Source: Rhizobium sp. LC145 (GTDB lineage Bacteria > Pseudomonadota > Alphaproteobacteria > Rhizobiales > Rhizobiaceae). Taken from it: a stretch of DNA of 64,000 nucleotides. The notes below the pieces were generated by a model, which saw nothing but the letters and a program-made list of their open reading frames with translations, did not search any database and was not told the origin of the DNA. Made by a program: the position numbers and the translations under genes. Shown in pieces: positions 1-8,321 of the stretch (position 1 is the first letter of the stretch; every line of letters starts with the position of its first letter). Location of the stretch: the NCBI RefSeq assembly GCF_001005825.1, contig NZ_LBHV01000004.1, forward strand, positions 248,001-312,000, read 5' to 3'.

Positions 1-494
1 TCGCCATCACGCCAGACGAGATGGCGCGGGCTTGGCGGCAGGCTTTCGATCTCTTCCGCGATGAAATAGGGCGGAATGTCGAGTGCCCGGAGCGAAGCGA
101 CCGTCGCCGGCACCCATTTGAATTCCAGCTCGTGCTCGTCCTGAACCCGGTGGACGATTTCGTGCGGCCGGAAGGGGAAATGCGCCGGCACATCCATGTG
201 GTAATAGAAGCCGAGTTCGTGCCAGTCGCGCTCCTCGTACTGGAAGAAGTTCTCGACCACCCAGAGAAGCCGCCCTACCCCCACCTCGACGCCGAGCTCC
301 TCGATCATCTCGCGCCGAAGCGTCTCCTCGGAAGTTTCCCCGATTTCGGCCCTGCCACCCGGAAAGGTCCAGAACGGTTCATGCACGGCCCGGTGCACCA
401 GCACATGGCCTTCGCGAAAACCCAAGCCCGCCACCCGCATCTGGAAAACACGCTTCGGCTTGGACTTAATTCGGATACGGGTGCGGCCGGGCAT
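1..494 (-). CDS. NUDIX hydrolase, 3' end beyond the window
   Basis: Hydrolase of nucleoside diphosphates linked to another moiety; the true substrate cannot be read from sequence. The translated part (about 164 residues) carries a full Nudix box at residues 47-69: G47, E53, then REMIEELGV at 61-69, so the metal-binding RExxEE core is intact. The ATG at 494 lies 4 nt beyond the stop of the upstream metallophosphoesterase on the same strand, so the two are probably co-transcribed. A basic N-terminus (RTRIRIKSKPKR) precedes the fold. The reading frame is still open at base 1, so the C-terminus is missing. The family call is firm; the function is only general. Confidence 0.88.
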   Translation of the reverse strand, partial: MPGRTRIRIKSKPKRVFQMRVAGLGFREGHVLVHRAVHEPFWTFPGGRAEIGETSEETLRREMIEELGVEVGVGRLLWVVENFFQYEERDWHELGFYYHMDVPAHFPFRPHEIVHRVQDEHELEFKWVPATVASLRALDIPPYFIAEEIESLPPSPRHLVWRDG

Positions 495-498
495 GTGT

Positions 499-1371
499 CT
501 AACCTAAGTCGACGACTGTGATTTCGGGAGGAGAGCCTAGGCGCACCGGCATGATGGAACAGCCGAGCCCGCCCGATACGACGAGATTGCGGGCATCCTC
601 CACCACATGACCATAGGCATAGCGATTGCCGAATTGCGAGGGAACCATGGGCGAATAATCGAACAGGCGGATCTGGCCGCCATGGGTATGTCCAGAAAGC
701 GTGACCGCGATCCGCGGCGGCACGCGCGGAAAGATGTCCGGCTCATGCGCCATGAGGATGACCGGTGCGTCGTCCGTGACCTGGGCGAGTGTTCCAGGCA
801 GATCATCCTGTCCGCGGCGCGGCTCGAGCTGGTCGGCAAGCCCGGCCAACCAGAAAGCTTGCCCTTCCTTCTCGAACCGCTCCGCGCGGTTGTCGTAGAC
901 CAGTATGCCGACGGAGGCGAGAGCGCGGTGCGAAATCGTCGGCCCCTCCATTTTCGCCATGGCTTCCGGGTCGTCGCCCCAATCGTGATTGCCCATGATG
1001 GCATGCACACCGAGCGGCGCGGAAAGCTTCGCCAGCTCTCCGGCCCATATTTCCGGCGCGACCGTGCCCAGCGACAGCGTCATTCCGGAAACGAAATCCC
1101 CGAGAAGGAGGATCATGTCGCCGCCGAGCCGGTTTGCCTCCCCGCAGATGCTCCGGATGCGCCAGGCCGGCATCCACGGTTCGCAGGCATGCAGGTCGGC
1201 GAGCAGCACCAGCCGCAGGCGCAAACCTTCCGGCCAGTTCGGCGGCGTGATCCGATAGGTCGCGGTCCGCAGGCGGAAAACCGGTTCATAGGCCACCGCA
1301 TAGGCGCCGGTCGCCACGCTGGCAAGCAGCATCGTCCCGAACGTCCGCAGCAAGCCCCGACGGGTAACCAC
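499..1371 (-). CDS. Calcineurin-like metallophosphoesterase with Tat-like leader
   Basis: Predicted exported or membrane-tethered metal-dependent phosphoesterase of 290 residues, of the YkuE/LpxH-like calcineurin superfamily. Metal motifs run in the usual order: DLH at 59-61, GD at 91-92, GNHD at 127-130, AHEPD near 208-212 and GHTHGG at 227-232. The N-terminus MVTRRGLLRTFG followed by a hydrophobic stretch to about residue 27 resembles a twin-arginine signal. Its stop lies 4 nt before the NUDIX start, and its start touches the end of ruvB (1372), so it may be read through from the ruv operon. The substrate is unknown; a lipid pyrophosphatase-type role is possible but not shown. Confidence 0.85.
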   Translation of the reverse strand: MVTRRGLLRTFGTMLLASVATGAYAVAYEPVFRLRTATYRITPPNWPEGLRLRLVLLADLHACEPWMPAWRIRSICGEANRLGGDMILLLGDFVSGMTLSLGTVAPEIWAGELAKLSAPLGVHAIMGNHDWGDDPEAMAKMEGPTISHRALASVGILVYDNRAERFEKEGQAFWLAGLADQLEPRRGQDDLPGTLAQVTDDAPVILMAHEPDIFPRVPPRIAVTLSGHTHGGQIRLFDYSPMVPSQFGNRYAYGHVVEDARNLVVSGGLGCSIMPVRLGSPPEITVVDLG

Positions 1372-2412
1372 TCAGTCTTCCTCTGTGAACAGACGGAACT
1401 GCGCCGCCTCGATATCCTTCGGCGGTTGGAGACCCAGATGCTTCCAGGCATTGGCCGTCAGCACCCGGCCGCGCGGCGTGCGCTGGATGAAGCCCTGTTG
1501 GATCATGTAGGGCTCGATGATGTCCTCGATCGCGTCCCGCGGCTCGGAAAGCCCGGCCGCGATCGTCTCGATGCCGACCGGGCCGCCGCCGAAATTCATC
1601 GCGATCATGCTGAGGTAGCGCCGGTCGAGCTGATCGAGCCCCATATTGTCGACAAGGAGCCGGTTGAGCGCCTCGTCGGCGATCTCGCGTGTGACCGCCT
1701 CGGCGCGCGCCACCTCGGCAAAATCGCGCACCCGGCGCAATAGGCGCCCGGCGATGCGCGGCGTCCCGCGCGCCCGTCTCGCCACCTCGCGCGCCCCGTC
1801 ATCGGTCATCGGCAGGTTCATGAGCCGCGCCCCACGCCGGACGATCAGTTCCAGTTCCTCGACGGTATAGAAGCTGAGCCGCACCGGAATGCCGAACCGG
1901 TCCCGCAACGGCGTGGTGAGGAGGCCGAGCCGGGTCGTCGCGGCCACCAGCGTGAACTTCGAAAGGTCGATCTTGACCGAACGCGCCGCCGGACCTTCGC
2001 CGATGATGAGATCGAGCTGGAAATCCTCCATGGCCGGATAGAGGATTTCCTCGACAGCCGGATTGAGCCGGTGGATTTCGTCGATGAAGAGCACGTCGCG
2101 CTCTTCGAGATTGGTGAGCAGCGCCGCTAGATCGCCGGCCTTGGCGATCACCGGGCCGGAGGTCGAGCGGAAATTGACGCCGAGTTCCTTCGCCATGATC
2201 TGGGCCAGCGTCGTCTTGCCCAGCCCCGGCGGCCCGACGAAGAGCACGTGATCCAGCGCCTCGCCACGATTCTTCGCCGCCTCGATGAAGATTTTCAGAT
2301 TGGCGCGCGCCTCCGCCTGGCCGGTGAAATCGTCCAGCGTCTGCGGCCGCAGCGTCGTATCCAGGTCTTCGCCACGCTTTTCCGGCGTTATCAGGCGGGC
2401 GGGTTCATTCAT
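1372..2412 (-). CDS. ruvB: Holliday junction branch migration ATPase RuvB
   Basis: AAA+ motor that, with RuvA, drives branch migration of Holliday junctions. The 346 residues are of normal family length: Walker [10 protein letters not shown] at about 60-68, Walker B DEIHR at 111-115, sensor-1 AATTR at about 157-161, arginine finger near 170, and a C-terminal winged-helix segment with TPRGR. The ATG overlaps the stop of the upstream PIN-domain toxin gene by 4 nt (ATGA), so translation is probably coupled to it. It is the last ruv gene and is separated from ruvA by a complete toxin-antitoxin pair, which is not the usual alphaproteobacterial arrangement. Confidence 0.97.
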   Translation of the reverse strand: MNEPARLITPEKRGEDLDTTLRPQTLDDFTGQAEARANLKIFIEAAKNRGEALDHVLFVGPPGLGKTTLAQIMAKELGVNFRSTSGPVIAKAGDLAALLTNLEERDVLFIDEIHRLNPAVEEILYPAMEDFQLDLIIGEGPAARSVKIDLSKFTLVAATTRLGLLTTPLRDRFGIPVRLSFYTVEELELIVRRGARLMNLPMTDDGAREVARRARGTPRIAGRLLRRVRDFAEVARAEAVTREIADEALNRLLVDNMGLDQLDRRYLSMIAMNFGGGPVGIETIAAGLSEPRDAIEDIIEPYMIQQGFIQRTPRGRVLTANAWKHLGLQPPKDIEAAQFRLFTEED

Positions 2413-2816
2413 GCGAGAAGTTCCATTCCGGGTACGCGGCTTGCTGCCTTTTTGTCGAAGGTCATTGTCGTGCTGCAGCCGTCGATTCGATTCATTTCAC
2501 TCAGCAGGGCATCGGCGAAATCTACATTGAACATCCGGCAGAAATGGACGGCATTGCCAACCGCCTCATAAGCCGCCACTTCGAATTCGCGGCGCTCCAA
2601 TATGGCCTGAATGAAATCCAAAATACGGTCCTTTGGATAGCGATATTTGCGATTCAGAACCCAATTCGCTTCAAGTATGACGGAGACATTGACAAAGAGA
2701 ATGTCGTCAGTGCCCAGCCGATCCAAGAGCCTGCGAAGGGCATCCACCTGCCTCACGTCGTCGGGAATGGCAATCCGCAACAGAACGTTGGTGTCGATGC
2801 CGATGCGCTCACTCAT
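2409..2816 (-). CDS. PIN-domain toxin (VapC-like), between ruvA and ruvB
   Basis: Predicted Mg-dependent ribonuclease toxin of 135 residues. The acidic PIN residues are all present: D8 in IDTN, E49 in VILEAN, D99/D102 in VDFADAL and D121 in TFDKK, so the enzyme looks intact. It starts inside the stop codon of the AbrB-type antitoxin gene (4-nt overlap) and ends inside the ruvB start codon (4-nt overlap), so antitoxin, toxin and ruvB form a translationally coupled string. It shows little resemblance to the PIN protein at 3774-4205, which argues for two separate insertions rather than a duplication. The RNA target is unknown. Confidence 0.85.
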   Translation of the reverse strand: MSERIGIDTNVLLRIAIPDDVRQVDALRRLLDRLGTDDILFVNVSVILEANWVLNRKYRYPKDRILDFIQAILERREFEVAAYEAVGNAVHFCRMFNVDFADALLSEMNRIDGCSTTMTFDKKAASRVPGMELLA

Positions 2817-3091
2817 TCTCCACCGCTCTGCTCGATCGCTCTTTCATATCGCTCGACGGCCGCATCCATAACGGCATCATCAATATCCCTCTGCAAGAAC
2901 GGCGCATCAACCGGCGGCTTGCCGAGTATGCTTGCCAGTTCGCTTAGGGGTTTGTTCCTTGGGATGACCACCATCTCCCCGTTGCGAACCCAGGCATAAC
3001 ACTTGTCACCCGGCTTGACCTTCAGTTGATCGCGCAGGTCCTTCGGGATGGTCATCTGCCCCTTGGATGTGATCGTGATATTGAAGCCCAT
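2813..3091 (-). CDS. AbrB/SpoVT-type antitoxin paired with the downstream PIN toxin
   Basis: Antitoxin and likely autorepressor of 92 residues. The N-terminal swapped-hairpin DNA-binding domain is visible in ITSKGQMTIPKDLRDQLKVK followed by PGDK; the C-terminal half (about 55-92) is acidic and would wrap the toxin. It sits 68 nt downstream of ruvA. That gap contains a 7-bp inverted repeat (GCCTTAC, GTAAGGC), which suggests its own operator and promoter inside the ruv operon. The gene overlaps the toxin start by 4 nt. Family membership is clear; pairing with the toxin is inferred from overlap and order. Confidence 0.85.
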   Translation of the reverse strand: MGFNITITSKGQMTIPKDLRDQLKVKPGDKCYAWVRNGEMVVIPRNKPLSELASILGKPPVDAPFLQRDIDDAVMDAAVERYERAIEQSGGE

Positions 3092-3112
3092 CTTACAGCT
3101 CCGCTCCGCCTC

Positions 3113-3138
3113 GCCTTACATTTTTAGAATAGTAAGGC
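3113..3138. promoter_or_regulatory. Candidate operator of the second ruv-embedded TA pair
   Basis: Perfect inverted repeat GCCTTAC-N12-GTAAGGC in the 68-nt gap between the ruvA stop and the AbrB-type antitoxin start. A further CTTAC lies at 3092-3096, next to the start codon. The spacer is AT-rich. AbrB-type antitoxins usually repress their own promoter, so this is a likely autoregulatory site. The same GTAAG/CTTAC half-site occurs before the other ruv-embedded antitoxin. Confidence 0.5.
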
Positions 3139-3159
3139 AGCATACCCTTTGCAATCCTT

Positions 3160-3777
3160 CTATCGCGCCAGCTCTTTCAGCCCCAGCCGGATCAGCTTGG
3201 CGCTGTCGGCCTCTTCACCCCCGTTCTTCAACGCCGCAGCGACCGCATTTGCGGCCTGGTCGCGCGAGTAGCCGAGATTGGTAAGCGCCGAGACAGCATC
3301 CGCGACGGGCGCGGCGGCCACCCCTTCGCCGAGTTCCTGCTTGATGCCGATATTGGCGGCGGCATCCCCTGCAAAGGCGGGCGCCTTGTTCTTCAGTTCG
3401 GTGACGATGCGCACCGCGACCTTCGGCCCTACCCCCGGCGCACGGGCGACTGTAGCCTTATCCTGCAAGGCAATGGCATTGGCGAGCTCGGAAGGCGTCA
3501 GCGTCGAGAGCACCGCAAGCGCCACCTTGGCGCCGACCCCCTGTACGCTCTGAAGCAAGTTGAACCATTCGCGCTCCAGAGCCGAGGCGAAACCGAAGAG
3601 CTTGAACTGGTCCTCGCGCACATAGGTCTCGATGAACAGCACCACCGCCTCGCCCACCGACCCTATCTTCGAAAGCGTGCGTCCCGAGCAGAAGGCTTCG
3701 TAACAGACGCCATGCACGTCCACGAGCAGGTAGTCCTCGCCGATCTCGTCGATGGTGCCTTTGAGCTTGCCGATCAT
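3160..3777 (-). CDS. ruvA: Holliday junction branch migration protein RuvA
   Basis: DNA-binding subunit that clamps the Holliday junction and recruits RuvB. The 205 residues match family length: N-terminal OB fold from [20 protein letters not shown], helix-hairpin-helix repeats around 70-130 (including [13 protein letters not shown] and [13 protein letters not shown]), and the C-terminal RuvB-binding UBA-like domain ([13 protein letters not shown]). The ATG overlaps the stop of the preceding PIN toxin gene by 4 nt. RuvA is therefore flanked on both sides by toxin-antitoxin pairs in the same orientation. Confidence 0.97.
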   Translation of the reverse strand: MIGKLKGTIDEIGEDYLLVDVHGVCYEAFCSGRTLSKIGSVGEAVVLFIETYVREDQFKLFGFASALEREWFNLLQSVQGVGAKVALAVLSTLTPSELANAIALQDKATVARAPGVGPKVAVRIVTELKNKAPAFAGDAAANIGIKQELGEGVAAAPVADAVSALTNLGYSRDQAANAVAAALKNGGEEADSAKLIRLGLKELAR

Positions 3778-4205
3778 CTGGTCAGGTCCTTCATGGGGTG
3801 GGTTTCCGGCGTGATCAGCTCGACCATGGGGAAATAGCTGCGGTATCCGGAAGGGTCGCGCGTGAGGATCGGATATCCCCGGATGGCCGCATGGGCACCG
3901 ATCAGGAAATCCGGAAGCACCCGCTCCTTCTTGCCCCCTCCCGCCCGATAGAGCCGGAACGCCTGTGCCGCCGCGAATGCAGCGGGCCAGGGCAGACCTT
4001 CGCGCAGAAACTCGGTTTCGGGAAGCAGCCTCTCAACCTCGTCGGGATCGTCGTAGCGATAGGAGAATTCGGAGTAGATGATCTGGTTTATGATGACGGC
4101 GCCGCGCCCGGCCGCAGCAAACAACTGGTTGAGCGACCATGAATGCCAGTCCGGGTCGCGAACGGCGACATCGACCAGCACATTCGTATCGACGAGCGTC
4201 GCCAC
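3774..4205 (-). CDS. PIN-domain toxin (VapC-like), between ruvC and ruvA
   Basis: Predicted ribonuclease toxin of 143 residues. PIN acidic residues are at D6 (VDTN), E46 (YSEF), D99 ([10 protein letters not shown]) and D117 (TRD), so the active site appears complete. It starts 3 nt after the stop of an AbrB-type antitoxin gene and its own stop overlaps the ruvA start as ATGA. The sequence belongs to a different PIN branch from the toxin at 2409-2816 ([10 protein letters not shown] and LTRD here, VDFADALL and TFDK there). It may degrade a specific tRNA or rRNA site, as characterised VapC toxins do, but the target cannot be read. Confidence 0.86.
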   Translation of the reverse strand: MATLVDTNVLVDVAVRDPDWHSWSLNQLFAAAGRGAVIINQIIYSEFSYRYDDPDEVERLLPETEFLREGLPWPAAFAAAQAFRLYRAGGGKKERVLPDFLIGAHAAIRGYPILTRDPSGYRSYFPMVELITPETHPMKDLTR

Positions 4206-4208
4206 CGG

Positions 4209-4466
4209 TTAATCACGGTCCCGCGTGATGCGCATCAATGCGTCCGCATCCACAGCCTGATCGCCGGTTCCCTCCACCCTGCGAAGCGCCTGCATGAAGC
4301 GATCGAGTCGCTGCCGGTCGGCCGCCATTCGCCGATCCACCTTCGGAACAATGGTAATCTTCCCGCCTTCCATGGCAAAGACCACCTCGCTGTTGGTTTC
4401 GATCCCGGCGAGCTCGCGCAGATCCCGTGGTATGGTCACTTGGCCTTTCGATGTCACTCGCATCAC
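4209..4466 (-). CDS. AbrB-type antitoxin paired with the first PIN toxin
   Basis: Antitoxin/autorepressor of 85 residues. It has the N-terminal AbrB-like hairpin (VTSKGQVTIPRDLRELAGIE) and a charged C-terminal tail (QALRRVEGTGDQ, ALMRITRDRD) expected to bind the toxin. It ends 3 nt before the toxin start. The 56-nt gap to ruvC contains GTAAG-N7-CTTAC, a likely operator, so this pair probably has its own promoter in addition to read-through from ruvC. A start at 4463 (the second Met) is equally possible. Confidence 0.84.
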   Translation of the reverse strand: MMRVTSKGQVTIPRDLRELAGIETNSEVVFAMEGGKITIVPKVDRRMAADRQRLDRFMQALRRVEGTGDQAVDADALMRITRDRD

Positions 4467-4482
4467 GCCCTCCGTAATACGA

Positions 4483-4499
4483 GTAAGAAATATCCTTAC
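4483..4499. promoter_or_regulatory. Candidate operator of the first ruv-embedded TA pair
   Basis: Inverted repeat GTAAG-N7-CTTAC in the AT-rich gap between the ruvC stop and the antitoxin start. It uses the same pentamer as the inverted repeat upstream of the second antitoxin (3113-3138), with opposite arm order and shorter spacing. Autorepression by the AbrB-type antitoxin is inferred. Confidence 0.45.
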
Positions 4500-4522
4500 A
4501 TTAAGAACAAGTCAAGAACAAA

Positions 4523-5032
4523 CTAGCCGGCGAGCACCGCGCGCATTCGCTGGCCGCCCCGATGATGCGCGTGGCAGATGGCGATGGCCAATGCGTCGGC
4601 TGCGTCGTTGCCGGTGAATGTCGCCTTCGGCATCAGGATCTTCAGCATCATGTGGATCTGCTGCTTTTCCCCGTGGCCGACACCGATCACCGACTTCTTC
4701 ACCGCGTTCGGGGCGTATTCGGAAACCGGCAATCCGGCCCGCGCCGGCACCAGCATGGCGATCCCCCTCGCCTGGCCGAGCTTCAGCGTGGCGACGGCAT
4801 CCTTGTTGACGAAGGTCTGCTCCACCGCCGCCTCGTCCGGCTGGTAGGCGTGCACCACCTCGGCAAGCCCGTCATGGAGCTGGCAAAGGCGGGAGGCGAG
4901 ATCCATGTCGCCATCGGAAATGACGGTGCCCGAAGCGACGAAGCGCAAGCTGTTGCCGAGCGTCTCGATGACGCCCCAGCCGGTGCGCCGGAGGCCCGGA
5001 TCTATGCCGATGATGCGAATCGTCTCTGTCAT
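4523..5032 (-). CDS. ruvC: Holliday junction resolvase RuvC
   Basis: Mg-dependent endonuclease that cuts Holliday junctions symmetrically. The 169 residues fit the family, and all four catalytic acidic residues are visible: D11 in [12 protein letters not shown]71 in VEQTFVN, and D143 and D146 in GNDAADALA. It is the first gene of the interrupted ruv operon. A near-consensus LexA box lies 44 nt upstream of the ATG, consistent with SOS control of ruv genes. Downstream comes the first AbrB/PIN pair, not ruvA. Confidence 0.97.
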   Translation of the reverse strand: MTETIRIIGIDPGLRRTGWGVIETLGNSLRFVASGTVISDGDMDLASRLCQLHDGLAEVVHAYQPDEAAVEQTFVNKDAVATLKLGQARGIAMLVPARAGLPVSEYAPNAVKKSVIGVGHGEKQQIHMMLKILMPKATFTGNDAADALAIAICHAHHRGGQRMRAVLAG

Positions 5033-5075
5033 GCCTTACCCTACCTTTCGGCATCGGCAAGTGCCACGAGAATGT

Positions 5076-5090
5076 GAACAAAACAAAAAC
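5076..5090 (-). promoter_or_regulatory. Candidate LexA (SOS) box upstream of ruvC
   Basis: Plus-strand GAAC-N7-AAAC, that is GTTT-N7-GTTC on the ruvC coding strand. This is one mismatch from the alphaproteobacterial LexA consensus GTTC-N7-GTTC. It lies 44 nt upstream of the ruvC start in the only intergenic gap before the operon. If functional, DNA damage would also raise transcription of both embedded toxin-antitoxin pairs. Confidence 0.4.
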
Positions 5091-5111
5091 GACGCATGCG
5101 CCCGATTTAGG

Positions 5112-5126
5112 TTAACCGCTTGTTAA
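5112..5126 (+). promoter_or_regulatory. CtrA box upstream of the chemoreceptor-like gene
   Basis: Perfect TTAA-N7-TTAA (TTAACCGCTTGTTAA), the alphaproteobacterial CtrA recognition sequence. It sits about 110 nt upstream of the plus-strand gene starting at 5236 and 80 nt upstream of the divergent ruvC. Many chemotaxis and motility genes are CtrA targets, so control of the 5236 gene is the simpler reading. Confidence 0.5.
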
Positions 5127-5235
5127 GTCTCCGGCCAAGGTTTCGGGGAGAACGGTCTTAGCCGATGCAACGACCTCTTCCTTTCCGCATTCCGCTTCGA
5201 CGAAATGCGGGCCCGAGATGCCAGGAGAGCCGACC

Positions 5236-6213
5236 ATGCTGAAGGATCGCGAGAACATCGAGATCGAGGTGCAGAACCTGCGCAGCGTCGTCAGCGCGCT
5301 GGATGCGGGCTTGCGCAGCCTCGCCTCCGGCGATCTCTCCCACGTCATCGAAACGCCCTTCCCGAGAGCCTACGAAGGGCTTCGCAACGATTTCAACCGA
5401 AGCCTGCGCATGATCGCAGGCAGCATGGAGGCGGTGGCGGAAAGATCCGATCTCCTGCGCGATGCCTCCTATAACCTACGCCAGGAGCTGGAAGGCCGGG
5501 CCGATGCGGCAGCCGCCCAGGCTTCGATGCTGACCAAAGCCTTCGCCGAAGCGAGCGAGCTCGCGCTGACCGCCGGACGGCAGAAGACCCAGGCTGAGCA
5601 TGCGGGCGCGATCGCCCATAACGCACGGCTCGACATGCGCGAGCCCCGGCAGGCCTGTGAGGCTTCCCTTGCGGCGCTCGGCAACGCAGAAGAAGCAACG
5701 CTTGATCTGACGCCGCTGGTCGCCGCGATCGAGCAGACCGCCGGCGAGGCCGGGAAACTGGCATCGAAGGCAGGAAACGAGGCCAACGGCAAGGAACTTC
5801 GCGCGCTGGCCGAAGGTCTTGCAGCCACGGCAGGCATGCTCTCGGCGGCCGTGGCTGGGTCGGCGCAAGCGGCAACCCTCGCCCGAGATCGCGCCGAGCG
5901 GACAGGCCGCGAGATCGCCGCCATCTCCCTCTATGTCGATGCTCTGGACGAGCATGTCCGCGATCTCGCGACGGGCGCGGTCATCGAGGCCGACGCGGCC
6001 TCCGCCTTGCAGGCCGATCTTTCCGAGCTTGCCAGGGCAAGCCGCCAGGGAAATGCCGGCGAACACGCGCTGAGGATGATCCTCGACCGGATGGATCGGG
6101 AGATCGCGGCAATCGGCCAGCAGGCCGGACGGTACATTCCCGTCACCGTTCTGACGCCGCAACCTCCGACGCCATCGCGGCCGGGCACGCATCTGCGCCT
6201 CGTCAAATCATGA
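5236..6213 (+). CDS. Degenerate soluble chemoreceptor-like protein with HAMP-like segment
   Basis: A 325-residue cytoplasmic protein with no signal peptide or membrane segment. The N-terminal part contains a HAMP-like block (LASGDLSHVIETPFP, then a helix with LRNDFNRSLRMI). The rest is Ala/Glu-rich coiled coil weakly resembling a methyl-accepting signalling domain (AIEQTAGEAG, KELRALAEGLA), but the canonical tip hairpin that binds CheA/CheW is not recognisable. The start at 5236 is preferred over the ATG at 5218 because AGGAG at 5223-5227 is correctly spaced before it. A perfect CtrA box lies upstream. It may be a decayed or diverged receptor, or a structural coiled-coil protein; function not assigned. 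Confidence 0.7.
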   Translation: MLKDRENIEIEVQNLRSVVSALDAGLRSLASGDLSHVIETPFPRAYEGLRNDFNRSLRMIAGSMEAVAERSDLLRDASYNLRQELEGRADAAAAQASMLTKAFAEASELALTAGRQKTQAEHAGAIAHNARLDMREPRQACEASLAALGNAEEATLDLTPLVAAIEQTAGEAGKLASKAGNEANGKELRALAEGLAATAGMLSAAVAGSAQAATLARDRAERTGREIAAISLYVDALDEHVRDLATGAVIEADAASALQADLSELARASRQGNAGEHALRMILDRMDREIAAIGQQAGRYIPVTVLTPQPPTPSRPGTHLRLVKS

Positions 6214-6330
6214 GCGGCAGCGTCAGGCCGGCCTGTTTCCGGTGATTGGCGGAGGGGTCGCATTTCGCCGGCGAGTGCCTACATGAGGGGCGAACAATCC
6301 CGCCCCTCAACCGCCCTATTGGACATGCCG

Positions 6331-7332
6331 ATGATCCCCTTCTCCATTCTCGATCTTTCACCGATCGGTGAAGACCATTCCGCGCGCGATGCCCTCGAAC
6401 AATCCCGCCGCATGGCGATCAAGGCCGAAGAACAGGGATATAAGCGCGTCTGGCTTGCCGAGCATCACGGCATGCCGGGCATTGCCAGTGCCGCGACCTC
6501 TCTGGTCATCGCCCATCTGGGCGCGGCGACGAAGACCATCCGCGTCGGCTCCGGCGGCATCATGCTGCCGAACCATTCGCCGCTGGTGATCGCCGAGCAG
6601 TTCGGCACGCTGGAAGCGCTCCTTCCCGGTCGCGTCGATCTCGGCCTCGGCCGGGCTCCCGGAACCGACATGCGCACCGCCCAGGCCCTGCGCCGTAACC
6701 TGGAATCCGGCGCGGAAAACTTCCCGCATGACATCGTCGAATTGCAGCGCCTTCTTGGGGCGCCGGAGGAAAATCAGCCTATCCTGGCCGTACCCGGAAT
6801 GAACAGCCAGGTTCCGATCTGGCTCCTGGGCTCGAGCCTCTACAGCGCCCATCTCGCCGCGGCCCTGGGCCTCCCATACGCCTTCGCCTCGCATTTCGCG
6901 CCGGACATGCTGATCGACGCCATTTCCATCTATCGCGACCGCTTTCAGCCCTCCGCGTCGCTGGACAAACCCTATGTCATGGTGGGCGTGATGGGCGCTG
7001 CGGCAGAAACGGACGCGGAAGCCGACCGGCTCTTCACCTCGTCGCAGCAGCAATTCGTGAACCTTCGCAAGAACATCCGCACGCGCTTCCCGAAACCGGT
7101 CGACAGCATGGAAGGCCTCTGGACGCCGATGGAGAAGCTGAGCGTCGAGCATACGCTTCGCTATGCCGCGGTGGGCTCGGTTTCCACGATCGAGGCGAAG
7201 CTCACGGATTTCCTGAAGGAAACGGAAGCGGACGAACTCATCATCTCGATGCCGATCCACGACATTGAGGCGCGACTGAGGTCGGTCGAGCTGTTTGCAA
7301 CCCTGCCGATGATGGAGAAGGTGGAAGCATAG
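6331..7332 (+). CDS. Luciferase-like (LLM class) flavin-dependent oxidoreductase
   Basis: FMN- or F420-type bacterial luciferase-fold monooxygenase family member, close to E. coli YhbW. Visible family blocks: [11 protein letters not shown] at the N-terminus, [40 protein letters not shown] (in two halves), and the phosphate-binding [12 protein letters not shown] place the start at 6331 (MIPFSILD), with GGA 7 nt upstream; starts at 6325 and 6283 are possible. The substrate is unknown. The gene stands alone between the chemoreceptor-like gene and a repeat element. Confidence 0.87.
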   Translation: MIPFSILDLSPIGEDHSARDALEQSRRMAIKAEEQGYKRVWLAEHHGMPGIASAATSLVIAHLGAATKTIRVGSGGIMLPNHSPLVIAEQFGTLEALLPGRVDLGLGRAPGTDMRTAQALRRNLESGAENFPHDIVELQRLLGAPEENQPILAVPGMNSQVPIWLLGSSLYSAHLAAALGLPYAFASHFAPDMLIDAISIYRDRFQPSASLDKPYVMVGVMGAAAETDAEADRLFTSSQQQFVNLRKNIRTRFPKPVDSMEGLWTPMEKLSVEHTLRYAAVGSVSTIEAKLTDFLKETEADELIISMPIHDIEARLRSVELFATLPMMEKVEA

Positions 7333-7334
7333 CA

Positions 7335-7452
7335 CTACCCCCTCTGGCCTGCCGGCCATCTCCCCCACAAGGGGGGAGAAAATTCGCCGCACCCCAGCAG
7401 GGTTCGACGGATTAGCCCCTCCCCCTTATGGGGAGGGGTTGGGGAGGGGAAA
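7335..7452. repeat. RIME-like intergenic repeat (copy A)
   Basis: GC-rich intergenic sequence with C-run/G-run palindromes (CTCCCCC...GGGGGGAG near 7360-7379 and CCCCTCCCCCTTATGGGGAGGGG near 7413-7438). It resembles the ends of the repeats at 16563-16727 and 53512-53747. It lies between the convergent oxidoreductase and yebC genes and could also terminate transcription from both sides. It resembles rhizobial intergenic mosaic elements but is the most divergent copy here. Confidence 0.55.
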
Positions 7453-7454
7453 AA

Positions 7455-8201
7455 TTAGGCCGAGAGCTTGGCCATGACCTCGTCGGAAACCTCGAAGTTC
7501 GAATAGACGTTCTGCACGTCGTCGTCGTCCTCGAGATTGTCGATGAGCTTCATCAGCGACTGGGCTTTTTCCTCGTCCACCTCGATGGTGTTCTGCGGCC
7601 TCCAGATCGCCTTGACCGTTTCGGCCTCGCCGAGCGTGGCTTCAAGCGCCTTGGAAACTTCGCCGAGGCTTTCGAACTCGCAGATAATGGTGTGGCCGTC
7701 TTCGTCGGAGGTCACGTCGTCGGCGCCGGCCTCGATCGCTGCTTCCATCACCGTGTCGGCATCGCCGGCGGAGGGCTTGTAGGTGATCTCGCCCACATGG
7801 TCGAAGGAGAAGGAAACCGATCCGGTTTCGCCGAGCGCGCCGCCCGCCTTGGAGAAGATCGAGCGGACATTCGAAGCCGTGCGGTTGCGGTTGTCGGTCA
7901 GCGCCTCGACGATGACGGCCGTGCCGCCCGGGCCGTAACCCTCGTAGCGGACCGCATCATAGGTCTCGGCGTCGGCACCGGATGCCTTCTTGATGGCGCG
8001 ATCGATATTGTCCTTCGGCATGGACTGCGCCTTGGCGTTCTGAACCGCCAGACGCAAAGCCGCATTCATGGTCGGGTCGGGCAGACCCGCCTTTGCCGCA
8101 ACGGTGATTTCGCGCGCAAGCTTGGAGAACAGCTTGGACCGGATCGAATCCTGGCGACCCTTGCGGTGCATGATGTTCTTGAACTGTGAATGGCCAGCCA
8201 T
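7455..8201 (-). CDS. yebC: YebC/PmpR-type translation or transcription factor
   Basis: Conserved 248-residue cytosolic protein of the YebC/TACO1 family. The N-terminus [18 protein letters not shown] is diagnostic, followed by a three-domain fold with [24 protein letters not shown] and the acidic C-terminal [23 protein letters not shown]. Family members were first described as DNA-binding regulators; more recent work on relatives links them to ribosomes stalled at proline stretches. In many alphaproteobacteria it is near ruvC, as here, though separated by two genes. Length and start are standard. Confidence 0.95.
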   Translation of the reverse strand: MAGHSQFKNIMHRKGRQDSIRSKLFSKLAREITVAAKAGLPDPTMNAALRLAVQNAKAQSMPKDNIDRAIKKASGADAETYDAVRYEGYGPGGTAVIVEALTDNRNRTASNVRSIFSKAGGALGETGSVSFSFDHVGEITYKPSAGDADTVMEAAIEAGADDVTSDEDGHTIICEFESLGEVSKALEATLGEAETVKAIWRPQNTIEVDEEKAQSLMKLIDNLEDDDDVQNVYSNFEVSDEVMAKLSA

Positions 8202-8321
8202 GGCACCCCTGATGTTTTAGCTTCGGCTTGTTCTGGAATGGGCGCCTTATAATTTCGAAGGGCTGCCCGTTCAAGAGCATTCGATGCTTTTGCTGGCGGG
8301 GCGAAGGCAGACGCTAGGGCC

